Assembly (NCBI RefSeq): GCF_037892195.1
Contig: NZ_JATACI010000002.1
Location: 3,100,001-3,164,000 of the forward strand
DNA length: 64,000 nucleotides
Direction of reading: 5' to 3'
Source: Yoonia sp. GPGPB17
Lineage (GTDB): Bacteria > Pseudomonadota > Alphaproteobacteria > Rhodobacterales > Rhodobacteraceae
Position numbers and translations under genes: made by a program. The first letter of the stretch is position 1, and each line of letters begins with the position of its first letter. Positions 35,345-46,044 of this stretch are shown piece after piece. The notes under the pieces are model-generated. The model was not told where the DNA came from and did not search any database. It was given only the letters and a program-made list of their open reading frames with translations.

Positions 35345-36463
35345 ATGAAATTCAGCATTGAACGCGCGGTACTTTTGAAAGCGGTTGCCCAGGCCCAATC
35401 CGTGGTCGAGCGGCGCAATACAATCCCGATATTGGCCAATGTTCTGATCGAAGCCGAAGGTGACAGTGTGCAATTCCGGGCAACAGATCTGGACATCGAA
35501 GTGGTTGACCGCGCGCCAGCAAAGGTCGAGCGGGCAGGGGCCACGACAGTAGCCGCCGTGACGCTGAACGAGATTGTGCGCAAACTGCCTGATGGCGCTT
35601 TGGTGACGTTGACCGAAGACGGTGCATCTGGGCGATTGACCATCGAAGCCGGGCGGTCGAATTTCTCGCTCGCGACACTGCCGAAAGAAGATTTCCCAGT
35701 GATGGCATCTTCTGAATATGCGGCTAACTTCTCGGCCCCTGCGCCGGTGCTGCGCCGCCTTTTCGACAAGTCGAAATTCGCTATTTCCACAGAAGAAACG
35801 AGATATTACCTGAATGGCGTCTACATGCATGTGTCTGACAGCGACGGTGGCAAAGTGCTGCGTTGCGTCGCCACCGATGGCCACCGCTTGGCCCGTATCG
35901 ACGCCGATCTGCCCGATGGGGCCACCGACATGGCAGGCGTGATCGTCCCCCGTAAAACGGTGGGTGAGTTGCGCAAACTGCTGGATGACGATGATATGCA
36001 GATTGCCGTTTCCGTTTCTGAAACCAAAGTCCGCTTTGCGACACCGGATATTACCCTGACCTCCAAGGTCATCGATGGCACCTTCCCTGACTACACTCGC
36101 GTCATTCCGCAAGGGAACACACGCAAGCTGGAAGTGGATGCGAGCGAATTTGCCAAGGCGGTTGATCGTGTGGCGACGGTTTCGTCTGAACGTTCGCGCG
36201 CCGTAAAACTGGCGCTGGATGAGGACCGCTTGGTGCTCTCGGTCAACGCGCCTGATAGTGGCGCTGCGGAGGAAGAGCTTGCCGTCGCCTATGGTGACGA
36301 GCGGTTGGAGATCGGTTTTAACGCGAAATACTTGCTTGAAATCGCAAGTCAGGTGGACCGTGAGAACGCCGTCTTCATGTTCAACTCCGCCGGTGATCCA
36401 ACATTGATGCGCGAAGGCAATGACACCTCAGCGGTCTATGTCGTCATGCCGATGCGCGTGTGA
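35345..36463 (+). CDS. dnaN: DNA polymerase III beta clamp DnaN
   Basis: The beta sliding clamp (372 residues) tethers polymerases to DNA. It begins MKFSIERAVLLKAVAQAQSVVERRNTIPILANVLIEAEGD and ends with the conserved ...DPTLMREGNDTSAVYVVMPMRV. The three-domain length is normal and the frame intact. Its stop overlaps the recF GTG start (GTGA), so recF is translationally coupled to the clamp. Confidence 0.98.
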   Translation: MKFSIERAVLLKAVAQAQSVVERRNTIPILANVLIEAEGDSVQFRATDLDIEVVDRAPAKVERAGATTVAAVTLNEIVRKLPDGALVTLTEDGASGRLTIEAGRSNFSLATLPKEDFPVMASSEYAANFSAPAPVLRRLFDKSKFAISTEETRYYLNGVYMHVSDSDGGKVLRCVATDGHRLARIDADLPDGATDMAGVIVPRKTVGELRKLLDDDDMQIAVSVSETKVRFATPDITLTSKVIDGTFPDYTRVIPQGNTRKLEVDASEFAKAVDRVATVSSERSRAVKLALDEDRLVLSVNAPDSGAAEEELAVAYGDERLEIGFNAKYLLEIASQVDRENAVFMFNSAGDPTLMREGNDTSAVYVVMPMRV

Positions 36464-37560
36464 CCACACTGGCGCTGACAGCGCTAACGCTTTCGCACTT
36501 CCGCTCGCACAAGCGTGTTTCTCTTGAATTGGATGCGCGTCCGTTGGCGATTTTTGGCCGCAATGGCGCGGGCAAAACCAACATCCTCGAAGCCGTCTCG
36601 CTGCTATCTCCCGGTCGTGGCTTACGTCGGGCTGGTGCCGACGATCTGACCCGCAGACCTGAGGCGCTGGGCTGGAAGATCACCGGCGTCCTGCAATCTC
36701 TCCACCAAACCCACGAGATCGAAACATGGGCCGAAGCGGGCAATCCACGTCAGCTCCGCATTGATGGCAAATCCGCACCGCAAACCGCCTTGGGGCGCAT
36801 CGCGCGCATCCTTTGGCTGGTCCCGTCGATGGACCGGCTTTGGATCGAAGGGGCAGACGGTCGCCGTCGTTTTCTCGATCGGGCGACGCTAAGCTTTGAA
36901 CCGACCCACGCAGAGGCTGTCCTGACCTATGAAAAGGCCATGCGCGAACGTAACAGGCTACTGAAAGACATGGTTCGCGACCCCCATTGGTACACCGCGA
37001 TCGAAGGCCAGATGGCCGCAGCGGGGGCCGCTATTCAAAGGAACAGGCAGCGAGCCATTGCAGAACTGACCGCAGCGCAAGAGGCCGCGACCACAGCCTT
37101 CCCAACGGCCAGTTTGGCGCTCACCTCTGCCGAACCTATCCCCGATGACCTGCAAACCGCCCTTGCCGACAACCGCAATCGCGATATGGCCGCGGGGCGT
37201 ACCCTAATCGGCCCGCATCGCGCCGACCTTGACGCTGTCTTTGCCGATAAGGGTGTACCGGCGAAGGACTGCTCGACCGGCGAACAAAAAGCGCTCCTCA
37301 TCAGTCTGATCCTTGCCAACGGTCGCGCCCTTGCGAGCGATTTCGGCGCCCCGCCCATCCTGTTGCTGGATGAGGTTGCGGCCCATCTTGACGCGACCCG
37401 CCGCGCCGCGCTCTATGACGAGATATGCGGCCTCGGCGCGCAAGCCCTCATGACGGGCACGGGTGCTGAGCTGTTCGAAGAGCTGGGCGCGCGCGCCCAA
37501 TATACGGAAGTCACTGAAACGGATGGGCAATCCACCGTTAGCCGAAAGGATACACCATGA
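36460..37560 (+). CDS. recF: DNA replication/repair protein RecF
   Basis: RecF (366 residues) loads RecA at gaps. It starts with GTG at 36460 overlapping dnaN (MTTLALTALTLSHFRSHKRVSLEL). Walker A is FGRNGAGKTNILEAVSLLSPGRGLR. The ABC-type signature DCSTGEQKALLISLILANGRAL and Walker B PILLLDEVAAHLD are all present. Its stop overlaps the next ATG by four bases, so dnaN, recF and the two genes after it are probably one transcript. Confidence 0.97.
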   Translation: MTTLALTALTLSHFRSHKRVSLELDARPLAIFGRNGAGKTNILEAVSLLSPGRGLRRAGADDLTRRPEALGWKITGVLQSLHQTHEIETWAEAGNPRQLRIDGKSAPQTALGRIARILWLVPSMDRLWIEGADGRRRFLDRATLSFEPTHAEAVLTYEKAMRERNRLLKDMVRDPHWYTAIEGQMAAAGAAIQRNRQRAIAELTAAQEAATTAFPTASLALTSAEPIPDDLQTALADNRNRDMAAGRTLIGPHRADLDAVFADKGVPAKDCSTGEQKALLISLILANGRALASDFGAPPILLLDEVAAHLDATRRAALYDEICGLGAQALMTGTGAELFEELGARAQYTEVTETDGQSTVSRKDTP

Positions 37561-37985
37561 CCCCACAACGCGTGACGCTGATCACCCTTGGCGTGGCCGA
37601 TCTGGAACGGTCCAAGGCGTTCTACGGCGCGCTGGGTTGGACGCCGACAAGCGATGAGGGAGAGGTGGTTTTTTATCAGATCAACGGCATGGTGCTCGGG
37701 TTCTTTGGCTTGGGCCCTCTTGCCAAAGACCAAGGGCGACCAGATGCAAAGCTGGGCACCGGCGCCATAACGCTGGCGCAGAACTTCACAACCGACGCAG
37801 AGGTTGATGCGGCCTATGCCTTGGCGCTGAAAGCTGGTGCAACGGCGCTCAAAACGCCGGAAAAGGTGTTCTGGGGCGGATACTCCGGCTACTATGCCGA
37901 CCCAGACGGGCACGTTTGGGAAGTCGCGCAAAACCCGTTTTGGGAACTTAGTGAAGACGGCAGTCTCACCCTTCCAACCCGATGA
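37557..37985 (+). CDS. VOC-fold (glyoxalase/dioxygenase-like) protein
   Basis: This 142-residue protein has the paired beta-alpha-beta-beta-beta modules of the vicinal oxygen chelate fold: RVTLITLGVADLERSKAFYGALGWTPT and a second half with GGYSGYYADPDGHVWEVAQNPFW. The metal-ligand pattern is partial and the substrate unknown. Four-base overlaps at both ends tie it to recF and the LysE-type exporter. Confidence 0.85.
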   Translation: MTPQRVTLITLGVADLERSKAFYGALGWTPTSDEGEVVFYQINGMVLGFFGLGPLAKDQGRPDAKLGTGAITLAQNFTTDAEVDAAYALALKAGATALKTPEKVFWGGYSGYYADPDGHVWEVAQNPFWELSEDGSLTLPTR

Positions 37986-38601
37986 CAATCTCAGCCTACG
38001 ACCTTCTGCTTTATGCAGGCGCGCTGATCATTCTTTTCATGACGCCCGGACCGGTTTGGGTCGCTTTGCTGGCAAGGTCGCTTTCTGGCGGGTTTCAAGC
38101 GGCATGGCCGCTCGCCATCGGGGTGGCCATTGGCGATATCCTTTGGCCGGTCGTTGCTGTGCTTGGTGTCGCGTGGCTGGTGTCTGAATTTGCTGGTTTC
38201 ATGGATGTACTCAAATACGTGGCGGTCCTCGTTTTCATGTTGATGGGGGCGGCGCTGATCCGTAACGCGGGCCACACGCTTGATACCAACAGCCGGTTGA
38301 CCCGTCCGGGTATGTGGGCCGGGTTTATCGCAGGCGTCGCAGTGATCATCGGCAATCCCAAGGCGGTGCTATTCTACATGGGCGTCCTGCCCGGTTTCTT
38401 TGATCTCAGTGTGGTAACTGCCGTCGATATGGTCGCGATCTGCACGCTGAGCTTTGTGGTCCCTTTAGTTGGAAATCTGGTTCTGGCCGCCTCGGTCGAC
38501 AGGGTCAGGGGGTGCTGAAATCGCCCAGTGCGTTGCGCCGGATGAACATCATCGCGGGGGTTCTTTTGATCGGTGTCGGTGTCGTCATTGGGTTGACTTA
38601 A
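37982..38601 (+). CDS. LysE/RhtB-family amino acid exporter (frameshifted at the end)
   Basis: This inner-membrane exporter has about six membrane segments. The motif LIILFMTPGPVWVALLARSLSGGFQAAWPLAIGVAIGD is the LysE/RhtB signature. The given frame stops early after SVDRVRGC. One missing base in the G5 run at 38508-38512 explains it, and the other frame continues VLKSPSALRRMNIIAGVLLIGVGVVIGLT to TAA at 38599-38601. The corrected length is about 206 residues, normal for the family. Substrate unknown. Confidence 0.87.
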
Positions 38602-38638
38602 GGGTCAGCGTAAAACCACAAAATCTTGTGTCATTTGC

Positions 38639-38667
38639 GTGACAAACTGTCCCATAACGCATATATT
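38639..38667 (+). promoter_or_regulatory. Candidate gyrB promoter
   Basis: GTGACA (38639-38644) and TATATT (38662-38667) are spaced by 17 bases, a close match to the sigma-70 consensus, 28 bases before the gyrB ATG. Confidence 0.5.
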
Positions 38668-38695
38668 TTGGGGATAAGAATACAGGATTACCCGC

Positions 38696-41110
38696 ATGGC
38701 CGACGACAACCAAAACCAAGAAGACTACGGCGCAGATTCCATCAAAGTTCTCAAAGGCTTAGAGGCGGTGCGCAAGCGCCCCGGCATGTACATCGGTGAT
38801 ACTGATGACGGCTCTGGTTTGCACCATATGGTTTACGAAGTCGTCGACAACGGCATTGATGAGGCTTTGGCCGGTCACGCGGACCATGTTTACGTAAAAA
38901 TCAACGCCGATGGGTCCGTCACCGTGGGCGACAACGGGCGCGGTATTCCGGTGGGTATCCACGAGGAAGAGGGTGTTTCGGCGGCTGAAGTCATCATGAC
39001 CCAACTGCACGCGGGCGGTAAGTTCGACAGTAACTCCTACAAAGTGTCTGGCGGTCTGCACGGCGTAGGTGTGTCTGTGGTGAACGCGTTGTCCGACTAC
39101 CTTGAACTGCGCATCTGGCGCGACGACAAAGAGCACTACGCCCGCTTTGAGGGTGGTTTCACGACGGAACACCTGCGCGTGGAAGGCGATGCCAATGGGC
39201 GCAAAGGGACAGAGGTGACGTTTCTTGCGTCGACCGATACCTTCAGCAACCGCGATTATGAATTCAACACGCTGGAAAAGCGCCTGCGCGAGTTGGCATT
39301 CCTGAACTCTGGCGTGCGCATCATTTTGGAAGACTTACGCCTGGCCGAGCCGCTCAAGGCAGACCTTTATTATGAAGGTGGCGTCAAGGAATTCGTCAAA
39401 TACCTAGACCGTTCAAAAACGCCATTGATGGAAGCGCCGATCTACGTGGCCGGTGAACGTGATGATATCGGCGTCGAAGTCGCGATGTGGTGGAACGACA
39501 GCTACAACGAAATGGTGCTGCCGTTCACCAATAACATTCCGCAGCGCGATGGCGGCACCCACCTTGCTGGTTTCCGGGGCGCTTTGACCCGTGCAATTGC
39601 AAAGTATGCGACTGAAACGGGGATTTCGAAGAAAGAGAAAGTCTCGCTCACCGGGGATGATGCCCGCGAGGGGCTGACCTGTGTTCTGTCTGTCAAAGTG
39701 CCTGATCCGAAGTTTTCCAGCCAGACGAAAGACAAACTTGTCAGTTCCGAAGTCCGACCAGCCGTTGAAAACCTGATGGGCGAAAAGCTGAACGAATGGT
39801 TCGAGGAAAACCCAAACGAAGCCAAGATGATCATCTCTAAGATCGTCGAGGCCGCTGCTGCGCGTGAGGCTGCGCGTAAGGCTCGCGAAATTCGCCGCAA
39901 GTCTGCAATGGACGTAAACTTCAACGCGTCCAAATTGAAAGATTGCTCCGAGAAGGACCCATCAAAGACCGAAGTCTTCCTTGTCGAGGGTGACTCTGCC
40001 GGTGGATCGGCCCAAACCGGCCGTGACCGTGGCACGCAGGCAATCCTGCCGCTGAAAGGGAAAATCCTGAACGTTGAACGCGCGCGTTTTGATCGGATGC
40101 TGTCCAGTCAGGAAATCGGCAACCTCGTCATGGCGCTAGGCACCGGCATTGGCCGCGATGAATTCGATATCGACAAGCTGCGCTATCACAAGGTCATCAT
40201 CATGACCGACGCGGATGTTGACGGGGCGCACATCCGAACGCTGCTACTAACGTTCTTCTTCCGCCAGATGCCCGAACTGATCGAGGGTGGTTACCTCTAC
40301 ATCGCGCAACCGCCGCTTTATAAAGTCGCGCGCGGCAAGTCTGAGGTCTACCTCAAAGACCAGCCTGCGATGGACGAATACCTGATCGAACAAGGCATTG
40401 ACGGTGCGATGCTGCGTCAAGGCAACGGTGAAGAGATCGCCGGAGCTGACCTGCGTCGTGTGGTAGATGAAGCCCGCCAGCTAAAACGCGTACTGGAAGC
40501 TTTCCCAACGCATTACCCGCGTCACATTCTGGAACAGGCGGCCATTGCTGGGGCGTTTGTACCCGGCGTTGTCGACAGTGATCTGCAAGGCACGGCTGAC
40601 CGCGTGGCGCAGCGGCTCGACCTGATCGCGCTGGAATGGGAGCGCGGCTGGCAAGGCCGGATCACCCAAGACAAAGGCATCCGTCTGGCCCGTATTCTGC
40701 GCGGTGTGGAAGAAGTGCGGACCTTGGATGGCCCCATGCTGCGCGGCGGCGAAGCGCGACGGACAGGGACGTTCACGCAAAGCCTGCAAGAGGTCTACAA
40801 CCTGCCTGCCACTTTGGTACGCAAGGATCGCAGTCAGGTCATCCACGGCCCGCTTGATCTGCTGAAAGCGATCCTCGAAGAGGGCGAAAAGGGCTTGTCA
40901 TTGCAGCGCTACAAAGGGCTGGGTGAAATGAACCCCGATCAGCTATGGGAAACCACGCTGGACCCGGACGCGCGGACGCTGCTGCAGGTGAAGGTCGAAG
41001 ACGTCGCCGAAGCGGATGACCTCTTTACCAAGCTGATGGGCGATGTGGTGGAACCACGGCGTGAGTTTATCCAGAATAATGCGCTCAATGTCGAGAACCT
41101 GGATTTCTAG
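38696..41110 (+). CDS. gyrB: DNA gyrase subunit B
   Basis: GyrB (804 residues) provides the ATPase and TOPRIM parts of gyrase. Motifs in order: ATP-binding [17 protein letters not shown] and [24 protein letters not shown]; the TOPRIM acidic motif [15 protein letters not shown]; and [21 protein letters not shown]. The C-terminal [18 protein letters not shown] is typical. The gene is intact. The stop overlaps the convergent AbrB-type gene by four bases. Confidence 0.98.
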   Translation: MADDNQNQEDYGADSIKVLKGLEAVRKRPGMYIGDTDDGSGLHHMVYEVVDNGIDEALAGHADHVYVKINADGSVTVGDNGRGIPVGIHEEEGVSAAEVIMTQLHAGGKFDSNSYKVSGGLHGVGVSVVNALSDYLELRIWRDDKEHYARFEGGFTTEHLRVEGDANGRKGTEVTFLASTDTFSNRDYEFNTLEKRLRELAFLNSGVRIILEDLRLAEPLKADLYYEGGVKEFVKYLDRSKTPLMEAPIYVAGERDDIGVEVAMWWNDSYNEMVLPFTNNIPQRDGGTHLAGFRGALTRAIAKYATETGISKKEKVSLTGDDAREGLTCVLSVKVPDPKFSSQTKDKLVSSEVRPAVENLMGEKLNEWFEENPNEAKMIISKIVEAAAAREAARKAREIRRKSAMDVNFNASKLKDCSEKDPSKTEVFLVEGDSAGGSAQTGRDRGTQAILPLKGKILNVERARFDRMLSSQEIGNLVMALGTGIGRDEFDIDKLRYHKVIIMTDADVDGAHIRTLLLTFFFRQMPELIEGGYLYIAQPPLYKVARGKSEVYLKDQPAMDEYLIEQGIDGAMLRQGNGEEIAGADLRRVVDEARQLKRVLEAFPTHYPRHILEQAAIAGAFVPGVVDSDLQGTADRVAQRLDLIALEWERGWQGRITQDKGIRLARILRGVEEVRTLDGPMLRGGEARRTGTFTQSLQEVYNLPATLVRKDRSQVIHGPLDLLKAILEEGEKGLSLQRYKGLGEMNPDQLWETTLDPDARTLLQVKVEDVAEADDLFTKLMGDVVEPRREFIQNNALNVENLDF

Positions 41111-42156
41111 GGTTTTCGACGCACCCATTTGAACACAAAAGGTGCCAGCGCGATCACCAGCGTGATGCGAATGATGTGCATGATCGACACGTAAGTGACA
41201 TCTTGCTCCATGGCGAGCGTGAGCAGCGACATCTCGGTCAGGCCGCCCGGTGAAAAGGCTAGAAACGCCTGCGCGAGTGGGATGCCGCTGATCACGACGA
41301 TGAGCTCGGCAAACCCAACGGCTGCAACCAGCATCAGGAACGAGGCGACCGCCGATAGCCCAATGTCTTTCCTGACTTCGGCCAGCGTCGCCCCGATAAA
41401 CCGGGTTCCAATGACCGTGCCGATTGTGATCTGGGCCGCCACCACAAAAAGCGTGGGCGGTGCCACGGTGACCCAACCGAAGATATGTGCGATCCCGCTC
41501 AGGATCATTGGGCCAAAGACAGGGGCGGTAAGCAGACCAAGCCATTTACCCAAGAGCGTACCAGCCAAAGCACAACTGCCCAAAATCACGTAGTCCAGCG
41601 CCGTTATCTCATAGATCCCAATCCACTGAATTGCACCGCGTCCACCGCTCGACACACCCAATATCAGTCCAAAGAACAAAGCCACAAAAACGATGATGAT
41701 AAGTACCCGCGCGGCATGGGCCAAGGCAATGCGGCGCTCGTCTCCGCCAGCCTCACCCCCAAGGATCAGCATTTCATTTAATCCACCGGGCATGGCTGAG
41801 TAAAACGAGGTGACAGGATCATATTTGCCGATACGGCGGTAGACGGCATAGGAAATACCCGCTGCACAGGCCAGAAACAGGGGAAGCAACAATAGTGTCA
41901 GCAGCCAAGTGCCCAGCAAACCAAAAATCTCGGCTGTGACACCCGAACCCAACATCACACCAATAATCGGAATTACAAAGGGCCGCAGCTGATCTGGCCC
42001 GGCAATAGGCGCACGCATCATGGCCGCAAAGGTATTGGCAATCATCGGCCCCAACATCCACGGTAAGGGTAAGCCGACGAAATAAGCGACCAGCCCGCCA
42101 GCCAAACCAATCGTGAGCGCCGTGAATTGCGGCATGAGTGGTTTGGGTTCGCTCAT
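41107..42156 (-). CDS. AbrB-family membrane transporter
   Basis: A 349-residue inner-membrane protein with about ten membrane segments arranged as two repeats of the AbrB/AidB-type family: GGLVAYFVGLPLPWMLGPMIAN ... GVMLGSGVTAEIFGLL ... SAMPGGLNEMLILG, then SGIAHIFGWV ... GTVIGTRFIG ... LAFSPGGLTEMSLLTLAM. The repeated PGGL(N/T)EM motif is characteristic. I start it at ATG 42156 (MSEPKPLMPQFTAL). Substrate and role are not established. Confidence 0.9.
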   Translation of the reverse strand: MSEPKPLMPQFTALTIGLAGGLVAYFVGLPLPWMLGPMIANTFAAMMRAPIAGPDQLRPFVIPIIGVMLGSGVTAEIFGLLGTWLLTLLLLPLFLACAAGISYAVYRRIGKYDPVTSFYSAMPGGLNEMLILGGEAGGDERRIALAHAARVLIIIVFVALFFGLILGVSSGGRGAIQWIGIYEITALDYVILGSCALAGTLLGKWLGLLTAPVFGPMILSGIAHIFGWVTVAPPTLFVVAAQITIGTVIGTRFIGATLAEVRKDIGLSAVASFLMLVAAVGFAELIVVISGIPLAQAFLAFSPGGLTEMSLLTLAMEQDVTYVSIMHIIRITLVIALAPFVFKWVRRKP

Positions 42157-42166
42157 CCCATCGCGC

Positions 42167-43072
42167 CTAGAGGCCGCCGATGTGATGTGTGCCGCGCTCT
42201 TTGGCGAGTCGCATCTGTTTCTGGCGTTCACGGAAACGGGCTTTGTCAGCGTGCGACGTTTCATCAATGCACTGATGACAGGACACGCCTTGCTCAAACG
42301 CCGGGTGTTTGCGGTCTTCAGGCACAATCGGGCGTCGACAGGCATGGCATAGGATATGCGGGCCCTCTTCCAGTCCGTGTCCGACGCTGACCCGCGCATC
42401 AAAGACGAAACATTCGCCGTCCCATTTGCTGTCTTCCTGCGGGACTTCTTCGAGGTACTTCAGAATGCCACCCTTCAGGTGATACACATCCTCAACCCCT
42501 TGCCCCATCAGGTAGTTGGTTGATTTCTCGCATCTGATTCCGCCGGTGCAGAACATCGCAACGCGTTTATTGTGAAACCGATGCTTGTTCTTTTCCCACC
42601 ATGCGGGGAATTCACCAAAGCTTTTGGTTTCGGGGTCAACTGCACCCTCAAATGTACCAATCGCGACCTCATAATCGTTGCGCGTATCAATCACGGCAAC
42701 ATCCGGCGCGCTGATCAGATCATTCCAATCGGCAGGGTCAACATAGTTGCCTACGCGTGCCACCGGATCGACATCCGGTTGGCCCATGGTCACAATTTCC
42801 TTTTTTAACCGTACTTTCATGCGGTGAAACGGCGCGACGGTCGCGGTGCTTGCCTTCCACTCCAGATCGGCACAGCCGGGCAGCGCGCGCAAATGTGCCA
42901 ACACAGCATCAATTCCGGCGCGGTCACCGGCGATGGTGCCGTTTACCCCTTCTTTGGCCAAAAGAAGCGTTCCCATGATCCCACACGACTTGCACAAATC
43001 CAACAATGGGGCCCGCAAGGCAGCAGGATCGTCAAATCGGGTAAAGTGGTAGAGTGCAGCAACGGTATACAT
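42167..43072 (-). CDS. trhO: tRNA uridine(34) hydroxylase TrhO
   Basis: This 301-residue rhodanese-domain protein (YceA type) makes 5-hydroxyuridine at the tRNA wobble position. N-terminal ferredoxin-like part: [27 protein letters not shown]. Rhodanese domain: [33 protein letters not shown] with the active-site loop [18 protein letters not shown] (Cys nucleophile). A C-terminal Cys-rich segment (CHACRRPI ... CHQCIDE) is also typical. It lies between the AbrB transporter and an Hsp70 gene. Confidence 0.95.
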   Translation of the reverse strand: MYTVAALYHFTRFDDPAALRAPLLDLCKSCGIMGTLLLAKEGVNGTIAGDRAGIDAVLAHLRALPGCADLEWKASTATVAPFHRMKVRLKKEIVTMGQPDVDPVARVGNYVDPADWNDLISAPDVAVIDTRNDYEVAIGTFEGAVDPETKSFGEFPAWWEKNKHRFHNKRVAMFCTGGIRCEKSTNYLMGQGVEDVYHLKGGILKYLEEVPQEDSKWDGECFVFDARVSVGHGLEEGPHILCHACRRPIVPEDRKHPAFEQGVSCHQCIDETSHADKARFRERQKQMRLAKERGTHHIGGL

Positions 43073-43078
43073 GGGGCC

Positions 43079-44344
43079 TCAGATACGCCTGTCCGCTCTA
43101 AGGGGCAAGTCGCGGGATGCAGCAATGGCAAGCCCGTCAGCAACAGCCGTAAACGCCTCGGCACGTTCGAGCGTCGCATGTGGGAATATCGCCACCATGA
43201 CGTCTTCGACCGCCTTCAAAAGGCTTGAACCACCAACGAAGACGATCTTGCTGATTTTGTTGGGTGATACAGCCGCCATCTCAAGCGTCTCCCCTGCGCA
43301 GGCTTTGATCTGGGCGGCGTGCGTGGCCAGTACATCGTCCATCGCGGCTTGGGTCAGCCGGGTCCAAAGTCCGGCTTCAATCACCCGCAAATCAACCCCC
43401 GCTTCCAGCAAGTCTGGCTGATTGAGCCGGATCTTTCCCGCCTCGACCGCAAAGGCGATGTCATGTCCCAGCTCCATTTCCAACACTGTTTTCAACCTGC
43501 GAAACAGCGTCGGATCAATCCCAAGCTTTGCAAAGTCGGCGGCCATCCGGCGGTTGTCGGCGGTGTAGACAAACGGAATCTTCTGCCAGGTCGCAAGATC
43601 ATTGAAGATCGCATTTGGCGCGACATGACGGCCTTCGCCTATCGCGTTGCGGACCTCCGCGCCGCGTCCCAACAGCGGCATCACCTTGGCAACACTAATC
43701 GCGCGGTCAAAATCCGTGCCGCCTACACGCACACCATGACTGGCGATGATGCGGGTCGCATCCCCCTCGCGGGAGAAGACGGAAAAGTCAGATGTCCCGC
43801 CGCCAATATCGACGATCAGGCCCAATTCACCTTTGGCAAGCGGACCACTGGCCAGCGCCGCTGCCTCAGGTTCAAACATGAAGGATACATCCTTGTACCC
43901 GGCAACCATATAAGCCTCTCGCAGATCAACCTCGGCCTGCGCATTGCGTGCCGCATCCGTTGAATGAAACCGGACTGGACGACCAGACAGGGCAACATTA
44001 AAGGTTTGCCCGGTTTCAGCTTCGGCGCGTTCCCGGATCATCCGCAGGAACCGCGCCACCACTTCAATCAAGGTCAGCCGTTCATATGCAATCTGACGCT
44101 TCTCGCGCATCAGTGGTGTGCCCAAAACAGATTTGAGGGCACGCATGAACCGCCCTTCGCGCCCATCAATCAGCGCTGCATTTGCCACCGATCCATAGGT
44201 CGTCACCTTGCGGTCGTAGTCAAAGAACACCGATGTCGGCAGTGTCTTGCGCCCCGGCTCCACCGTGATCAAATGCGGACGACCCGCCGCCATCACCCCG
44301 GCTGCGGTATTGGAGGTCCCAAAGTCGATACCCAAAATCGCCAT
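43079..44344 (-). CDS. Hsp70-family protein (YegD-like)
   Basis: A 421-residue actin-fold ATPase covering only the nucleotide-binding part of Hsp70. It has ILGIDFGTSNTAAGVMAAG (phosphate 1), LGLIVDIGGGTSDFSVF (phosphate 2) and KIVFVGGSSLLKAVEDV (adenosine). No substrate-binding beta domain follows, as in E. coli YegD. The start is ATG 44344; the longer frame lacks homology. A chaperone-like role is inferred from the family; partners are unknown. Confidence 0.9.
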   Translation of the reverse strand: MAILGIDFGTSNTAAGVMAAGRPHLITVEPGRKTLPTSVFFDYDRKVTTYGSVANAALIDGREGRFMRALKSVLGTPLMREKRQIAYERLTLIEVVARFLRMIRERAEAETGQTFNVALSGRPVRFHSTDAARNAQAEVDLREAYMVAGYKDVSFMFEPEAAALASGPLAKGELGLIVDIGGGTSDFSVFSREGDATRIIASHGVRVGGTDFDRAISVAKVMPLLGRGAEVRNAIGEGRHVAPNAIFNDLATWQKIPFVYTADNRRMAADFAKLGIDPTLFRRLKTVLEMELGHDIAFAVEAGKIRLNQPDLLEAGVDLRVIEAGLWTRLTQAAMDDVLATHAAQIKACAGETLEMAAVSPNKISKIVFVGGSSLLKAVEDVMVAIFPHATLERAEAFTAVADGLAIAASRDLPLRADRRI

Positions 44345-44490
44345 CTTGGCCTCCAGTTCAAATGTGAAAGACGCGGCTGATATGAAATCCGGGCACAAGT
44401 GACAAGGGCTGTTTTACCGACGCATACACAAAGCGGTCGCGGACCTGCACGGAACGCGCTATTTTGCGCTCGACAATAGCGGAGCACGCC

Positions 44491-45084
44491 ATGACCCATG
44501 CCTTACTTGTGATCGACGTCCAGAATGATTTCTGCCCTGGTGGTGCGCTGGCCGTTGCAGGCGGGGATGAGATTGTCGCAGGCATCAACGCCAAGATGGC
44601 CGATTTTGATGCGGTCATCCTGACGCAGGATTGGCATCCGGCAGGGCATTCCTCCTTTGCCTCATCCCACGATGCCGCACCGATGAGCATGACAGACATG
44701 CCCTATGGCCCGCAGGTGCTTTGGCCAGATCATTGTATTCAGGGAACCCCTGGCGCGGCTTTCCATGCTGATCTGCAAACTGACCGGGCCGATCTGATCA
44801 TCCGCAAAGGCTACAACCCGGCGATCGACAGCTATTCGGCGTTCTTTGAGAACGACAAAACCACGCCAACCGGATTGGAAGGATACCTCCGCACCCGTGG
44901 GATCGACACGCTGATCTTGGTCGGCTTGGCGACGGATTTTTGCGTGAATTACTCAGCGGTTGATGCGGCCAAACTTGGGTTCAATGTGACGGTCGATTTG
45001 GCGCTGTGTCGCGCGATTGATTTTGATGGGTCGCTTGATGCCGCCAAGGCTCAGATGACTGACGCAGGCGTTGTACTGGGTTAG
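44491..45084 (+). CDS. pncA: Nicotinamidase PncA
   Basis: PncA (197 residues) deamidates nicotinamide to nicotinate in NAD salvage. It starts at ATG 44491 after GGAG (MTHALLVIDVQNDFCPGGAL, catalytic Asp). The metal-binding TQDWHPAGHSSF, the Lys in LIIRKGYNPAIDSYSAF and the nucleophile Cys in LVGLATDFCVNYSAVDA complete the catalytic set. The next NAD-salvage step (pncB) lies 1.5 kb away at 46585. Confidence 0.96.
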   Translation: MTHALLVIDVQNDFCPGGALAVAGGDEIVAGINAKMADFDAVILTQDWHPAGHSSFASSHDAAPMSMTDMPYGPQVLWPDHCIQGTPGAAFHADLQTDRADLIIRKGYNPAIDSYSAFFENDKTTPTGLEGYLRTRGIDTLILVGLATDFCVNYSAVDAAKLGFNVTVDLALCRAIDFDGSLDAAKAQMTDAGVVLG

Positions 45085-45938
45085 CGCCCTCGGCCTGCGA
45101 ACCAGACTGACGATGCACCCGCGACCATGATGATCACCAGGCCAATCAGGCTCAGCCCATCCGGCCATTCCCCGAACACCGCCCAACCAATCGCCATCGC
45201 CGCCAACAGCTGGCTGTAAATCAGCGGGGCCACCACCCCAGCTGGCGTGGTGCGATTGACCAACACCAACAACAGGTTCCCCGCCGCAGACCCCAAGGCA
45301 GAGATTGTGATCAGGCCAAAGAGCGGCAAAGTAATCTCTGGGGTCGTCGATAATGCGAAGGGTGACAATAAGATCGCCCCAATCAACAGTTGCGAAAACA
45401 TCAGGAACCGTGGCCGAAACTCACCCGCCAACCACCGTGTTGCGACAAGATACGCGCCGTGAAAACACCCCGCCAGAATGGCAAAACCCATGCCCGCTGT
45501 CATGCCAAAACCGGGGCGCACAACCAACAGGACACCGGCAAAGCTGATCAACAGCAGGACGGTGCGCAACGGGGTGATCCGTTCGCGCAACAAGGCGGCA
45601 GACAGAAAGTAGGACACAACCGGCCCGACAAAAAACCCAGCAAAGGCATTTGCCATCGACTCGGTTTTTAAGGCGGTCAAAATGCTGACGATACCGGCCA
45701 CAATCAGGCTAGCACGCAAGTATAGGCGCCAGTCTTTGAACAGAGCCAGATCGGTGCGCATCAACCCGCATAGCGGTGCCAGCAATGCTGCGGCCAAAGC
45801 AAACCGCGTCCAGGCCACGAAGGTTTGCGGAAATCCGGCGCCAGTTAGTAGCGTCGCTGCTGCATCACCACCCACAATCAACGTCATCGCGAGCACGACT
45901 GTGCCAACCAAGCGGGCGGAATAGGGTGAGGGCGCCAT
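45081..45938 (-). CDS. EamA/DMT-family transporter
   Basis: This 285-residue inner-membrane protein has about ten membrane segments in two EamA repeats: GTVVLAMTLIVGGDAAATLL ... FVAWTRFALAAALLAPLCGL, and GMGFAILAGCFHGAYLVATRWLAG ... YSQLLAAMAIGWAVFGEWPDGLSLIGLVII. I start it at ATG 45938; the longer frame runs through unrelated sequence. It probably exports a small metabolite, unspecified. It overlaps the convergent pncA by four bases. Confidence 0.9.
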   Translation of the reverse strand: MAPSPYSARLVGTVVLAMTLIVGGDAAATLLTGAGFPQTFVAWTRFALAAALLAPLCGLMRTDLALFKDWRLYLRASLIVAGIVSILTALKTESMANAFAGFFVGPVVSYFLSAALLRERITPLRTVLLLISFAGVLLVVRPGFGMTAGMGFAILAGCFHGAYLVATRWLAGEFRPRFLMFSQLLIGAILLSPFALSTTPEITLPLFGLITISALGSAAGNLLLVLVNRTTPAGVVAPLIYSQLLAAMAIGWAVFGEWPDGLSLIGLVIIMVAGASSVWFAGRGR

Positions 45939-46044
45939 AGCGGGGTTGCCTTTTGCGGGGATTGGGTCTGCCGGGATCGCTATAGCGTCTGGCTGGCGAC
46001 ATACAACAGCAAGATCAGCCCAAGCATCAGCCCGCCCAGCGCCA